From Herbaspirillum sp. (GTDB lineage Bacteria; Pseudomonadota; Gammaproteobacteria; Burkholderiales; Burkholderiaceae_D), in the NCBI GenBank assembly GCA_028291765.1, contig JAQGNR010000300.1, forward strand, positions 1 through 33,665: a stretch of 33,665 nt of DNA, written 5' to 3'. The notes below the pieces were generated by a model. It was given only the letters and a program-made list of their open reading frames with translations, did not search any database and was not told the origin of the DNA. Both the position numbers and the translations under genes were made by a program. The first letter of the stretch is position 1, and each line of letters starts with the position of its first letter. Shown here in pieces: positions 16,750 to 23,705 of the stretch.

Positions 16750-17046
16750 CTAGATTGAAGTCTGAAATAAATTTAAGGAAATTTGAAGAAATCCACTGGT
16801 GAGGCCAGCGGTGAGAAAACGAAACTTGTGAATCGAGCTGGGTTGCCCATTTGCGCTATATTTGTGTATGTTGCCATGCCGGTGAGGGCGATTAATGCCA
16901 AAATTGTGCCAATGAAGAGTAGTTCGCCTAGCCGGCGTCGCATGCTTACTAGCTAGCATCATCCCAATAGTGGCCAATCGGTTTAGCATTTGGCTAAATC
17001 TTTCTGGCGACGCTGGTTGTTTGTTTTCGACGTTGTTGTTGGTCAC
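16750..17046 (-). CDS. Possible 98-residue ORF overlapping the small membrane ORF (doubtful)
   Basis: GTG at 17046 has a good Shine-Dalgarno (agagagga, 4 bases away) and the first 35 residues (VTNNNVENKQPASPERF, then MLNRLATIGMMLAS) look like a genuine helical N-terminus. After about residue 36 the translation becomes His/Arg-rich and unlike a folded protein, while the membrane segment appears in the frame of the ORF at 16773-16943. Either the true product uses only the first part and shifts frame, or the first part is a leader that couples translation to the membrane ORF, or a frameshift mutation or sequencing error splits one gene. I cannot decide which. Confidence 0.3.
   Translation of the reverse strand: MTNNNVENKQPASPERFSQMLNRLATIGMMLASKHATPARRTTLHWHNFGINRPHRHGNIHKYSANGQPSSIHKFRFLTAGLTSGFLQISLNLFQTSI
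16773..16943 (-). CDS. Small 56-residue putative membrane protein
   Basis: A frame from ATG 16943 begins MRRRLGE, followed by the hydrophobic run LLFIGTILALIALTGM (residues 8-23), then TYTNIAQMGNP and a C-terminus FSPLASPVDFFKFP. The basic N-terminus, one membrane helix and an ordered Pro/Phe-rich tail look like a genuine small membrane protein. It overlaps, in another frame, the second half of a longer GTG-initiated frame (16750-17046). The ribosome site before the ATG is weak, so it may be translated by coupling to that upstream frame. No family is recognised. Confidence 0.42.
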   Translation of the reverse strand: MRRRLGELLFIGTILALIALTGMATYTNIAQMGNPARFTSFVFSPLASPVDFFKFP

Positions 17047-17152
17047 GGTTTCCTCTCTTTATCTTATTTTTAAGCGAAGCATTCGATTTCATATTGCATT
17101 TGTATTTTCTTGAAATCTGAGCCTTCGCGGGAGAGATGAATTCAGTTATTTG

Positions 17153-18985
17153 TTAAAGCCCCGTCTTATTACGATGTAAGTCCAACGCTTCATTATTTGG
17201 TTGATCGGCAGGCATAGCCGGCAGCGTTAGTATTTTGCCATGCCACTGACCGTAATCCGTTGCGAGCAATGACGGTGCTACCAAAACCGTTTTCAAATTC
17301 GTGTCGATTGCAATTAACCCAAGATCAAAAAGTGTATGAAGATCACCGCGAAGCAAAAGACCATTGCTGAGGTGATTCGTCTGTGGGCCTCGATAAGGCA
17401 TGATGTGAGCTGCTTCAAGCACTTCTGTGACGTTGCAGCCGGTAACCGCACAACATCCGTGATAAGCGCGTAATAACTCGCGCCGAAAAACTGGCTGCCC
17501 TTGTCGGCGTACTATCGCTGCGAATATTTTCTTTCGAGCATCTTCGGCATTGGACGGATCGAACGCCATTGCCTCTTCAGCCTCTATCGTAGCTAAACCG
17601 AGTACATTAGATGACCGCTTTAAGACAAAATTAGATGGTTCTTTTCCAGAATGCGATACATAGTCAAAACGTCCTTCATATCTGAAGCCGGCACCTTCAA
17701 ATTCATATTTTTTAACACGATGGAACACCAGTAATTCTAGCCCACGTGCTTGGTGTTGAATGATTATAGGGTCGGTTCTACCTTTACTTTGCCCTTGCCA
17801 TTGAAGTAAATCGCCATCCAAATGGTCATCATATTGGGTGCGATCATTCGTTTTGTCTTTGGTAATAAAAAGGAGTAGCGAAGAAAAGCCCATGGGCCGA
17901 AAAACGCCGGTATTTATCGTCGCGTCTTGGGTTGAAAGCAACTGCATAAGATCAGCACGAGTATAAATTGAGCCTTGAAAAAGTAAATTTGACACTAAAC
18001 GGTTGCCGGCAACTTCGTCGCCATCGATAGGTTTGGTCTCAACTACACTTTCTGTGAGCGAGTGTGCCCAATCCCTCACTCGATTTTCAGACTTCGCAAA
18101 TGCATCTTTCCAAAGTAAATGCGCCTGCCCTGAAAGACCACCGCTCTGATGAAGTACTTTTGTAAAATCGTCATCCGACCAAACATGAGATAGGGTTGCG
18201 GCACGCATATTTTCAACTGGAAATACCCAATTTCTCTCTTTTTGACTCCAGGATTTTTCAAAGGGTAGTTTTGCTGCCAATCCAATTGGAGGCATGTTGT
18301 TTAGGTAGCAGGCATAGTCGATACGTGATTGGATATTGCCGAGAACTCTGCCAAATTTTTGAGTATCGTCTATGCCCATTGCCTTGGCGCTACCGATGTT
18401 GTCGTATGCTGGGATGCGCCCGAAATTTGTTATTGCAGTTGATCTTACCCAACTCATAAATGCGACGGTTCTTGTGTGTACGATGCTTTTTTCTGAAACT
18501 GGTGCTATTTCGGTAGCAACCGGCAAACCAAGTGTACGTTTGGAGAACCAGACCGCTCGTTGAGTAAATTCTATTTCGTGATCTACGACAATTTGTTCAT
18601 ACGATAGATTTTCTAGATCAGCTTCTTCTAAGGCCGCAAAGCCTTTAGTTGGCTTTGCTTTGGTGACGGATTCTTCTACTGCGCCTATTAATCCCCGGTT
18701 TTTAATTTGTCCAAATGCACGAGTAGGATATTTTCCCTGCAGCTTTGAAATCGAGGTGTATTCGGAAATTGCGGTAATAATTTTTTCTTGGGCGGGAGTT
18801 AGGTCGGAAATATCGATTGCGGTACGTTCCGCGACGAGTTCACGGCCTAGCTGAATAGATTGATTTGATAGAGCTTGACCAATCTCACTAGTTAATTTGT
18901 TGTGAGCTTTGGCATTTGCTTCAAACGTTTTGATTTCGTCCCAGGTTTTTAAGTTACTTATGGTTCGAGCGATGTTCTCTTCCAA
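17153..18985 (-). CDS. HNH endonuclease with DUF3427-like central region (type IV restriction-like)
   Basis: A 610-residue protein. The C-terminal part, about 495-570, is an HNH_2-type nuclease: FRRELLRAYHGCCAVTGC, EAAHIMPYRG and NHLSNGLLLRGDLHTLFDLG, with His near residue 526 as the likely catalytic base. Residues about 358-455 contain GVFRPMGFSSLLLFITKDKT, DDHLDGDLLQWQGQ, LELLVFHRVKKYEF and FRYEGRFDYVSHSG. This is a region I associate with DUF3427-like or PUA/SRA-like readers placed before HNH nucleases. Residues 1-340 are not recognised. The likely role is restriction of DNA, possibly modified DNA. The start is TTG at 18985, 5 bases after an aaagg Shine-Dalgarno. It is the first gene of the minus-strand island set, about 100 bases before the small membrane ORFs. 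Confidence 0.75.
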   Translation of the reverse strand: MEENIARTISNLKTWDEIKTFEANAKAHNKLTSEIGQALSNQSIQLGRELVAERTAIDISDLTPAQEKIITAISEYTSISKLQGKYPTRAFGQIKNRGLIGAVEESVTKAKPTKGFAALEEADLENLSYEQIVVDHEIEFTQRAVWFSKRTLGLPVATEIAPVSEKSIVHTRTVAFMSWVRSTAITNFGRIPAYDNIGSAKAMGIDDTQKFGRVLGNIQSRIDYACYLNNMPPIGLAAKLPFEKSWSQKERNWVFPVENMRAATLSHVWSDDDFTKVLHQSGGLSGQAHLLWKDAFAKSENRVRDWAHSLTESVVETKPIDGDEVAGNRLVSNLLFQGSIYTRADLMQLLSTQDATINTGVFRPMGFSSLLLFITKDKTNDRTQYDDHLDGDLLQWQGQSKGRTDPIIIQHQARGLELLVFHRVKKYEFEGAGFRYEGRFDYVSHSGKEPSNFVLKRSSNVLGLATIEAEEAMAFDPSNAEDARKKIFAAIVRRQGQPVFRRELLRAYHGCCAVTGCNVTEVLEAAHIMPYRGPQTNHLSNGLLLRGDLHTLFDLGLIAIDTNLKTVLVAPSLLATDYGQWHGKILTLPAMPADQPNNEALDLHRNKTGL

Positions 18986-19158
18986 TTTATACCTTTCAGC
19001 AATGCGTTCGAATCAGCCGTCAGCGATCATAGTCTAAATGCTGTGACTAAAAAATCGCTATTTCGTACGCAGTACGGTGGGGAAGCCTAGAAATGAGGAG
19101 GTGATGAAGTTAAAACGGAGGGAATTTTGACTTTGGCAAAAGTGTCACCAATCCAAAA

Positions 19159-19181
19159 AGACAAAAGGGCCCATCTTGCGA
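19159..19181. repeat. Candidate att site, tRNA-proximal copy (island right end)
   Basis: This 23-base word matches 9894-9916 at 20 of 23 positions. Its core aaaagggcccatct (19163-19176) overlaps the terminator of tRNA-Arg, 18-40 bases beyond the tRNA 3' end. It bounds a 9.3-kb AT-rich segment that contains the integrase remnant and the defence-like genes. Confidence 0.55.
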
Positions 19182-19190
19182 TGGACCCTT
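19163..19190 (-). terminator. Terminator of tRNA-Arg
   Basis: On the minus strand aagggtccatc and gatgggccctt form an 11-bp stem with one G-U pair and a GCAA loop, followed by a T-rich run (ttgtctttttgg). It starts 12 bases beyond the tRNA 3' end. Confidence 0.75.
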
Positions 19191-19198
19191 TATACGTC

Positions 19199-19275
19199 TG
19201 GTGCGGCTGGCAGGAATCGAACCCACGACCCCTTGGTTCGTAGCCAAGTACTCTATCCAGCTGAGCTACAGCCGC
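19199..19275 (-). tRNA. tRNA-Arg (anticodon ACG)
   Basis: The reverse complement folds as a 77-base tRNA. The acceptor stem is GCGGCTG/CAGCCGC, the D-arm contains AGCTCAGCTGGATAGAG, the anticodon stem is CTTGG/CCAAG with loop CTACGAA (anticodon ACG), and the T-arm contains GTGGGTTCGATTCC. The 3' CCA is encoded (19199-19201). ACG, with A34 modified to inosine, reads CGN arginine codons. Its 3' side borders the proposed genomic island. Confidence 0.96.
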
Positions 19276-19285
19276 GAAAAACGAG

Positions 19286-19291
19286 ATTATA
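19286..19291 (-). promoter_or_regulatory. -10 box of the tRNA-Arg promoter
   Basis: A perfect TATAAT on the minus strand ends 10 bases before the tRNA 5' end. No good -35 is visible at 17 bases upstream, where the sequence is ttccct-like. Confidence 0.5.
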
Positions 19292-19514
19292 GCAGCGCTA
19301 TTTTATAAAGGGAAGTATTTAAATCATGCTTTTGTTGAATCCAAAGCATTGCCGCGCAGATCAACGAAATCTCGCCATTCCCTTTGCGGATGAAGATATA
19401 TTCGATATGTAACGTTGTGTAATGGCCGTCAACGATACGGTCTCCGCTTTCGTTTTTAGTCCTGTAGCACAGGGGCGTAATGCCCGTCAATGACAACAAC
19501 GTAAAGGAAACAAA

Positions 19515-19781
19515 ATGAACAAGTTAATCGCTGCTTTGATCGCTGGCCTGTTTGCTGTATCTGCTTACGCCCAAACGCCTGCTGCGCCAGCTAAATCGGC
19601 TGCAACACCTGCTGCTGCCACTGCAAAAACAGATGCCAAGTCGGATGCTGCTGCGACTGCTGCAAAGACCAAAACCATGGCCAAGAAAAGCAAGGCCAAG
19701 GTCAAGAAAGAAAAAGCTGGAAAACCTGCCATCAAGACCGAAAACAGCGCATCTGTCGGAACAACTACAACAACCAAGTAA
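19515..19781 (+). CDS. Small exported Ala/Lys-rich protein
   Basis: An 88-residue protein. Residues 1-19 form a clear signal peptide (MNKLIAALIAGLFAVSAYA, cleavage before QTP). The mature part is low-complexity Ala/Lys/Thr/Pro, strongly basic (AKKSKAKVKKEKAGK), and ends in a Thr/Lys tail. It should be periplasmic or secreted. Similar small Ala/Lys-rich exported proteins are common in Burkholderiales and have no defined function that I know. A strong Shine-Dalgarno (aaagga, 6 bases before the ATG) and a textbook terminator at 826-856 beyond 19000 support a single-gene transcript. The region before it (19292-19514) contains no other convincing gene. Confidence 0.75.
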   Translation: MNKLIAALIAGLFAVSAYAQTPAAPAKSAATPAAATAKTDAKSDAAATAAKTKTMAKKSKAKVKKEKAGKPAIKTENSASVGTTTTTK

Positions 19782-19825
19782 TTGATTACTACCCTGCGTG
19801 GCGCTCGTCGTCGCGTGTTTTGACG

Positions 19826-19856
19826 GGCCTCCGGCATTCGTGCCGGAGGCCTTTTT
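19826..19856 (+). terminator. Rho-independent terminator after the Ala/Lys-rich protein gene
   Basis: An 11-bp perfect stem (ggcctccggca / tgccggaggcc) with a TTCG tetraloop is followed by five T. It lies 45 bases after the stop codon at 19781. Confidence 0.93.
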
Positions 19857-19872
19857 GTGTGCCTGCTTTAAA

Positions 19873-19912
19873 CTTAAACGCTTAAACGCTTAAACGCTTA
19901 AACGCTTAAACG
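19873..19912. repeat. Five perfect tandem copies of cttaaacg
   Basis: The 8-base unit is repeated exactly five times in 40 bases. The last copy overlaps the TAA stop codon (19906-19908) of the minus-strand reductase gene. It is a likely slippage product. Confidence 0.95.
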
Positions 19913-21084
19913 CGGGAGCCCAGCGCGGCCAGTAAAGCCTGACGCGTTTTGGCTTCGTGCGGCGCCACGCCGAAGCCGGCCAGCTTGCCGTCGCTGTCGA
20001 TAAAGTGTGCAATCGTGCGTTCGTCATCGAGTTGCGTTTCCCAGCGGCCGTTGGCGATCGCGTGCCGGGGCGGCGGCACCAATGCCAATGGATAACTAGG
20101 CGTTTTGACGATCACCGGCGCATCTTTCATGTCGATCGGCGTGGCTTCGCCCAACAGCGTTTTTGCAATCGCGCGTGCGGCGCTCATCAGCGGTGCAATA
20201 TAGGGCAGGGGGCTGCTGCTGCCTGCGCTGTCGAGGCTGTATTCGGCGCAATCGCCCAAGGCATAAATATCCTCGGCGCTGGTCTTGCCGTAAGCATCGA
20301 TCATGATGCCGCGCTCCGTTTTCAATTGCGCTGCCTGCGCCAGACGCAAGTCGGGACGCAAGCCCACCGCCGACAAGACCACATCCGCAGCAAGCGATTC
20401 GCCATTGGCCAGGGTGATGCGCAATGCTGCACCGTCGCGATCGATGCTGGCCGCCGTTGTGCCGAGCCGCAGATCGATGCCGCGCTCGCTCAAGGCGGCA
20501 TGCAAACCTTGCGATAAAACCGGTGCGGCCAGCGCCGCCAACGGTAATGGATTCGGATCGATCAGCGTCACGGCATGACCGTGCGCCGACAGATCGTCGG
20601 CAAATTCGCAGCCGATCAGCCCGGCGCCGAGAATGGCGACACGGGCGGCGTCGCGCTGCTCCGGCAATAGGCTGGCGCGGAAGGTTGCATAGTCCTCAAT
20701 GTGATTGACGGACAAAACTTCTTGCGCAGCATCGCCGGCGATTTGCAGGCGAATTGCTTGTGCGCCGACTGCCAGCACCAGCTTTTCATACTCGAATATG
20801 CCGGCGCCGGTCACCACTTTTTTGGCGGCGATATCGATGTTCTCGACGCGCACGCCGGTCATGATGTTTGCGCCCAGTTGCTCGGCCATTTGAACTGCGC
20901 TTTGCGTGATCAATTGCGCGGCAAGTTTTTTCTGCGCAAAGGCGTTCGACAGCATGGGCTTCGAATAAAAGCCGCCGTTGTCGGCAGTGATGATCAGCAG
21001 CGGGATGGCTTTATCCAGTTTGCGCAATTCGCGTGCAATGGTATAGGCGGCCATCCCGGCGCCGACGATGATGATGGGTTTCAT
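19906..21084 (-). CDS. Rubredoxin:NAD(P)+ reductase-type flavoprotein
   Basis: A 392-residue FAD-dependent pyridine nucleotide-disulphide oxidoreductase-fold protein of the rubredoxin reductase group. Residues 1-20 hold the FAD-binding motif IIIVGAGMAAYTIAREL. The NAD(P)H-binding motif AILGAGLIGCEFADDL lies in the middle. The second FAD motif AEDIYALGDCAEY lies near residue 280. No redox-active CxxxxC is seen, as expected for this group. It should pass electrons from NAD(P)H to the rubredoxin encoded immediately upstream (21116-21280, 31-base gap) and thence to the rubrerythrin. I chose the ATG at 21084 because it gives the FAD motif right at the N-terminus; the longer open frame to 21243 runs through the rubredoxin gene. 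Confidence 0.88.
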   Translation of the reverse strand: MKPIIIVGAGMAAYTIARELRKLDKAIPLLIITADNGGFYSKPMLSNAFAQKKLAAQLITQSAVQMAEQLGANIMTGVRVENIDIAAKKVVTGAGIFEYEKLVLAVGAQAIRLQIAGDAAQEVLSVNHIEDYATFRASLLPEQRDAARVAILGAGLIGCEFADDLSAHGHAVTLIDPNPLPLAALAAPVLSQGLHAALSERGIDLRLGTTAASIDRDGAALRITLANGESLAADVVLSAVGLRPDLRLAQAAQLKTERGIMIDAYGKTSAEDIYALGDCAEYSLDSAGSSSPLPYIAPLMSAARAIAKTLLGEATPIDMKDAPVIVKTPSYPLALVPPPRHAIANGRWETQLDDERTIAHFIDSDGKLAGFGVAPHEAKTRQALLAALGSRV

Positions 21085-21115
21085 GAAAGCCTGAGGATCA
21101 AATTTATAAGCAAAT

Positions 21116-21280
21116 TTAGAGTTGCACCATTTCGAAATCGGCTTTGGCGACGCCGCAGTCAGGGCATTCCCAGTCTTGCGGAATGTCTGCCCAGCGGGTG
21201 CCGGCCGGGATGCCGTCTTCCGGCATGCCGATTGCTTCGTCATAGATGAAACCGCAAACGATACATTGATATTGATTCAT
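21116..21280 (-). CDS. Rubredoxin
   Basis: A 54-residue rubredoxin, the small iron electron carrier with four cysteine ligands. The ligands are in [12 protein letters not shown] and [14 protein letters not shown]. The aromatic core Tyr, Trp and Phe residues and the [12 protein letters not shown] loop are present. It starts at the ATG at 21280 with an agaagg ribosome site. It lies between the rubrerythrin gene and the reductase gene, and should connect the two in electron transfer for cytoplasmic peroxide reduction. Confidence 0.95.
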   Translation of the reverse strand: MNQYQCIVCGFIYDEAIGMPEDGIPAGTRWADIPQDWECPDCGVAKADFEMVQL

Positions 21281-21341
21281 GATTTTGCCTTCTGTAGGGG
21301 GTATTAAAGTTTAAAAGTTAAGCAGTGCGTTAAGCCACGAA

Positions 21342-21830
21342 TTAAGCAGCGTTCAGTGCATCCAATGCAGCCTGGTAGTGGTTGGCGTGACGCTCTTCCA
21401 CCTTGGCCAGCGCGGCAAAACGTTTCGCTGCTTTTTCCAGTGTCAGCTTGAAGGCGGCTGCATGTTCTTTCGATTCGGCGATCTGTTCGTCGTATTCGGC
21501 GACGGCGGCGTGATTGCCTTCTTCAACCGCCAGGTGACGGAACTTCGGATACATCTCGGTGTATTCGTAGGTTTCGCCTTCGATCGCGATTTCCAGCGAT
21601 TTGGCTGGCGTCAATTTGGTTTTTGGATACAACAGATCCAGATGGCCGAACGCATGCATGACTTCCTGGTCGGCGGTTTCTTCAAAGATCTTGGCGACGT
21701 CGAGTGCGCCTGCTTCACGCGCCAGCTTGGCGAAATAGCGATATTTGATATGCGCCATCGATTCACCGGCGAAGGCTGCTTCCAGGTTTTCGATCGTGAC
21801 CGATTTGATGCCGTTGTTTTGGGTTGTCAT
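21342..21830 (-). CDS. Rubrerythrin (diiron peroxidase without rubredoxin domain)
   Basis: A 162-residue ferritin-like diiron protein. Metal-binding signatures are GESMAHIKYRYFAKLA, TADQEVMHAFGHL, VEEGNHAA and KVEERHANHY. It reduces hydrogen peroxide with electrons from rubredoxin. Classical rubrerythrins carry a C-terminal rubredoxin domain with two CxxC; here it is absent and a separate rubredoxin gene follows 61 bases downstream. The ATG at 21830 has an excellent Shine-Dalgarno (gaggag); the longer frame to 21917 adds a 29-residue hydrophobic tail with no good ribosome site. The three genes read in one direction and probably form an operon. Confidence 0.92.
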   Translation of the reverse strand: MTTQNNGIKSVTIENLEAAFAGESMAHIKYRYFAKLAREAGALDVAKIFEETADQEVMHAFGHLDLLYPKTKLTPAKSLEIAIEGETYEYTEMYPKFRHLAVEEGNHAAVAEYDEQIAESKEHAAAFKLTLEKAAKRFAALAKVEERHANHYQAALDALNAA

Positions 21831-21993
21831 GGTATTTCTCCTCAGAAATTTGGGTAAAGAAAAAAGAAAAATTAAGAAAGATTCAGAAGACCAAAGATGC
21901 TTCATCCCTTGCTTCATTTATTAAATCAATTGCGATGGAATGAATGATAGGGATTGGCAATTAATTTGGGAAATTGATTGTTTGCATTGCAGC

Positions 21994-22011
21994 GATAGTT
22001 AATTACTTATC
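21994..22011. promoter_or_regulatory. Imperfect palindrome upstream of the rubrerythrin operon
   Basis: gatagttaattacttatc matches its own reverse complement at 14 of 18 positions. It lies 164 bases upstream of the rubrerythrin start in an AT-rich region, so it is a possible operator. The half sites loosely recall OxyR boxes, but no regulator can be named. The whole gap 21831-22078 shows no coding evidence. Confidence 0.25.
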
Positions 22012-22078
22012 TGAAAGTAATTTTTAATTATCTTTAGCTATTGACGTATTTGCGGATGTATTTGCGAATTTCTATGCG

Positions 22079-23263
22079 CTATGCGGATTTAGCAGCGATT
22101 TCAAATGCCTGTTGCAAGTCATCGATCAGATCCTGGGCCGATTCCAGCCCGACATGCAAGCGCACGGCCGGATTGCTGCCGCTCCAGTAGGATTGCTCGG
22201 CCAGGCGCGGAGGATCGATGATTTGCACCAGGCTTTCATAACCGCCCCATGAAGCGCCGATACTAAAAAACTGGAGTGCGTCAACAAAGGCGCGTGCGGC
22301 GCTCACATCGGGCCGCTTGAATTCAAATGAGACCAAACCGTTGGCGCCGGAAAAATCGCGCTGCCAGATCGCATGCCCGGCATCCGACGGCAATGCCGGA
22401 TGAAACACTTTGCGCACAGCGGCGTGCTGCTCCAGGAATTGTGCGACCTGCAATGCATTGCGCTGATGTTGCGCCAGCCGCACCGGCATGGTTCGCACGC
22501 CGCGCAAGGCCAGATAAGCATCATCGGCGCTAATGGCAAAACCGATACTTTCATGCGTCGCATCGATTTTTTTGGCCAGCACCGGATCGTTGACAATCAC
22601 CGCGCCCTGCATCACATCCGAATGGCCCGATATATATTTGGTCGATGCGATGATGGAGATATCGGCGCCCAGCGCCAGCGGGCGGTACAGATAACCGGAG
22701 CCCCAGGTATTGTCGGTGGCCACGATCAAATTGTGGCGTTTTGCAATGGCCGCGATGTGCGGCATATCCAGTATTTCGTAGAGCAGCGAGCCGGGTGTTT
22801 CGGCATAAATCATCTTCGTATTGGCTTGAATCAAGGCTTCGAGATCGTCCTTGCCAGCCGAAAAATAGGTGAAGCCGATGCCCATGCGCTGCAGCAGATT
22901 TTTGTACAGGCGGCGTACCGGGGCGTAGACATTGTCGGCCACCAATACATGATCGCCCGGCGCCAGCAGCGCCAGGAAGGTCAATGAAATTGCAGAGAGT
23001 CCCGATGGGGTCAACAGCGTATGACGACCGCCTTCGAGCAAGCCGATCGCTTCTTCCAGCGCGCGATGCGTCTCCATGCCTTGCCGGCCATAAGTAGGAA
23101 TCGATTCGCCTTTGGCGCGGCGCCGATAGATTTCTTCATAGGCCTCAGTGCTTTCAAATCGCACGGTGCTGGTGCGCACTACTGGCGTATTGACGGGCGC
23201 GATCTTTTCATGAAAGCGCGGTGTGCCTGCGTGCAGCAGTCGGGTATCAATATGCTTGGGCAT
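22079..23263 (-). CDS. metC: Cystathionine beta-lyase (PLP-dependent)
   Basis: A 394-residue enzyme of the Cys/Met-metabolism PLP family. It would split cystathionine to homocysteine, pyruvate and ammonia in methionine biosynthesis. Recognisable parts are the N-terminal HIDTRLLHAGTPRF, the substrate loop YGRQGMETHRALEE, the PLP-ring stacking region TPSGLSAISLTFLALLAPGD, the Asp of VATDNTWGSGYLYRPL and the Schiff-base Lys in IIASTKYISGHSDV. SWGGYESLVQ near the end is typical of this subgroup. I chose the ATG at 23263, 5 bases after an aggaa ribosome site; the open frame reaches 23302. It stands alone. Gamma-synthase or gamma-lyase activity cannot be fully excluded from sequence alone. Confidence 0.85.
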   Translation of the reverse strand: MPKHIDTRLLHAGTPRFHEKIAPVNTPVVRTSTVRFESTEAYEEIYRRRAKGESIPTYGRQGMETHRALEEAIGLLEGGRHTLLTPSGLSAISLTFLALLAPGDHVLVADNVYAPVRRLYKNLLQRMGIGFTYFSAGKDDLEALIQANTKMIYAETPGSLLYEILDMPHIAAIAKRHNLIVATDNTWGSGYLYRPLALGADISIIASTKYISGHSDVMQGAVIVNDPVLAKKIDATHESIGFAISADDAYLALRGVRTMPVRLAQHQRNALQVAQFLEQHAAVRKVFHPALPSDAGHAIWQRDFSGANGLVSFEFKRPDVSAARAFVDALQFFSIGASWGGYESLVQIIDPPRLAEQSYWSGSNPAVRLHVGLESAQDLIDDLQQAFEIAAKSA

Positions 23264-23463
23264 TGGTTCCTGAAGCGGTGAAGAGTAAAAAGACGGTGAC
23301 ATTTTTGACGCCAGAATGCATTTCGGGATTATGCCGGAATCTGCCGATGTGCACCTGCATCACAAAACAAGGTGCTTTTCCGGCATGGCGGATTGCAAAT
23401 AGCCCATCGCCAACAACAATGCGCGCTGCATGCTATATTTCGCGCTGCGGTCGTCAAGGACCG

Positions 23464-23613
23464 CAACGTTCTCAGGGCGGGGCGAAATTCCCCACCGGCG
23501 GTAATGGCGCAAATGTAAGTGTGCCTAGCCCGCGAGCGCTTGCCCCAGGGCAAGGTCAGCAGACCCGGTGTGATTCCGGGGCCGACGGTCATAGTCCGGA
23601 TGAAAGAGAGCGG
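23464..23613 (+). ncRNA. FMN riboswitch (RFN element)
   Basis: The conserved RFN blocks appear in order: gttctcagggcggggcgaaa, ttccccaccggcggtaa, agcccgcgagcg, ggtcagcagacccggtgtga, ttccggggccgacggtcata and gtccggatgaaagagagcg. It lies about 90 bases before the ribH start codon, on the same strand. When FMN is bound it should reduce expression of ribH. Confidence 0.96.
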
Positions 23614-23671
23614 GATATTTGCATGACGGCATTCCGGTTTTACCGGGGTGCGCTATCGCAGTCCCGTGCGC

Positions 23672-23696
23672 CCTATTTATTGTTTATAAATAGGAG
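23672..23696 (+). promoter_or_regulatory. Hairpin that masks the ribH Shine-Dalgarno (expression platform)
   Basis: cctatttat and ataaatagg pair over 9 bp with a 5-base loop. The right arm includes the first bases of the aggag Shine-Dalgarno (23692-23696), which is 9 bases before the ribH ATG. This supports control at translation initiation; alternative pairings with the aptamer were not computed. Confidence 0.5.
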
Positions 23697-23705
23697 TCTT
23701 CAAGA

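Noticed and set aside
19287..19499. 70-codon minus-strand frame between tRNA-Arg and the Ala/Lys-rich protein
   Set aside because: It contains the tRNA -10 box region, lacks a ribosome site and shows no recognisable features.
21085..21243. N-terminal extension of the rubredoxin reductase to 21243
   Set aside because: The extension reads the rubredoxin gene in a wrong frame; the FAD motif starts right after the ATG at 21084.
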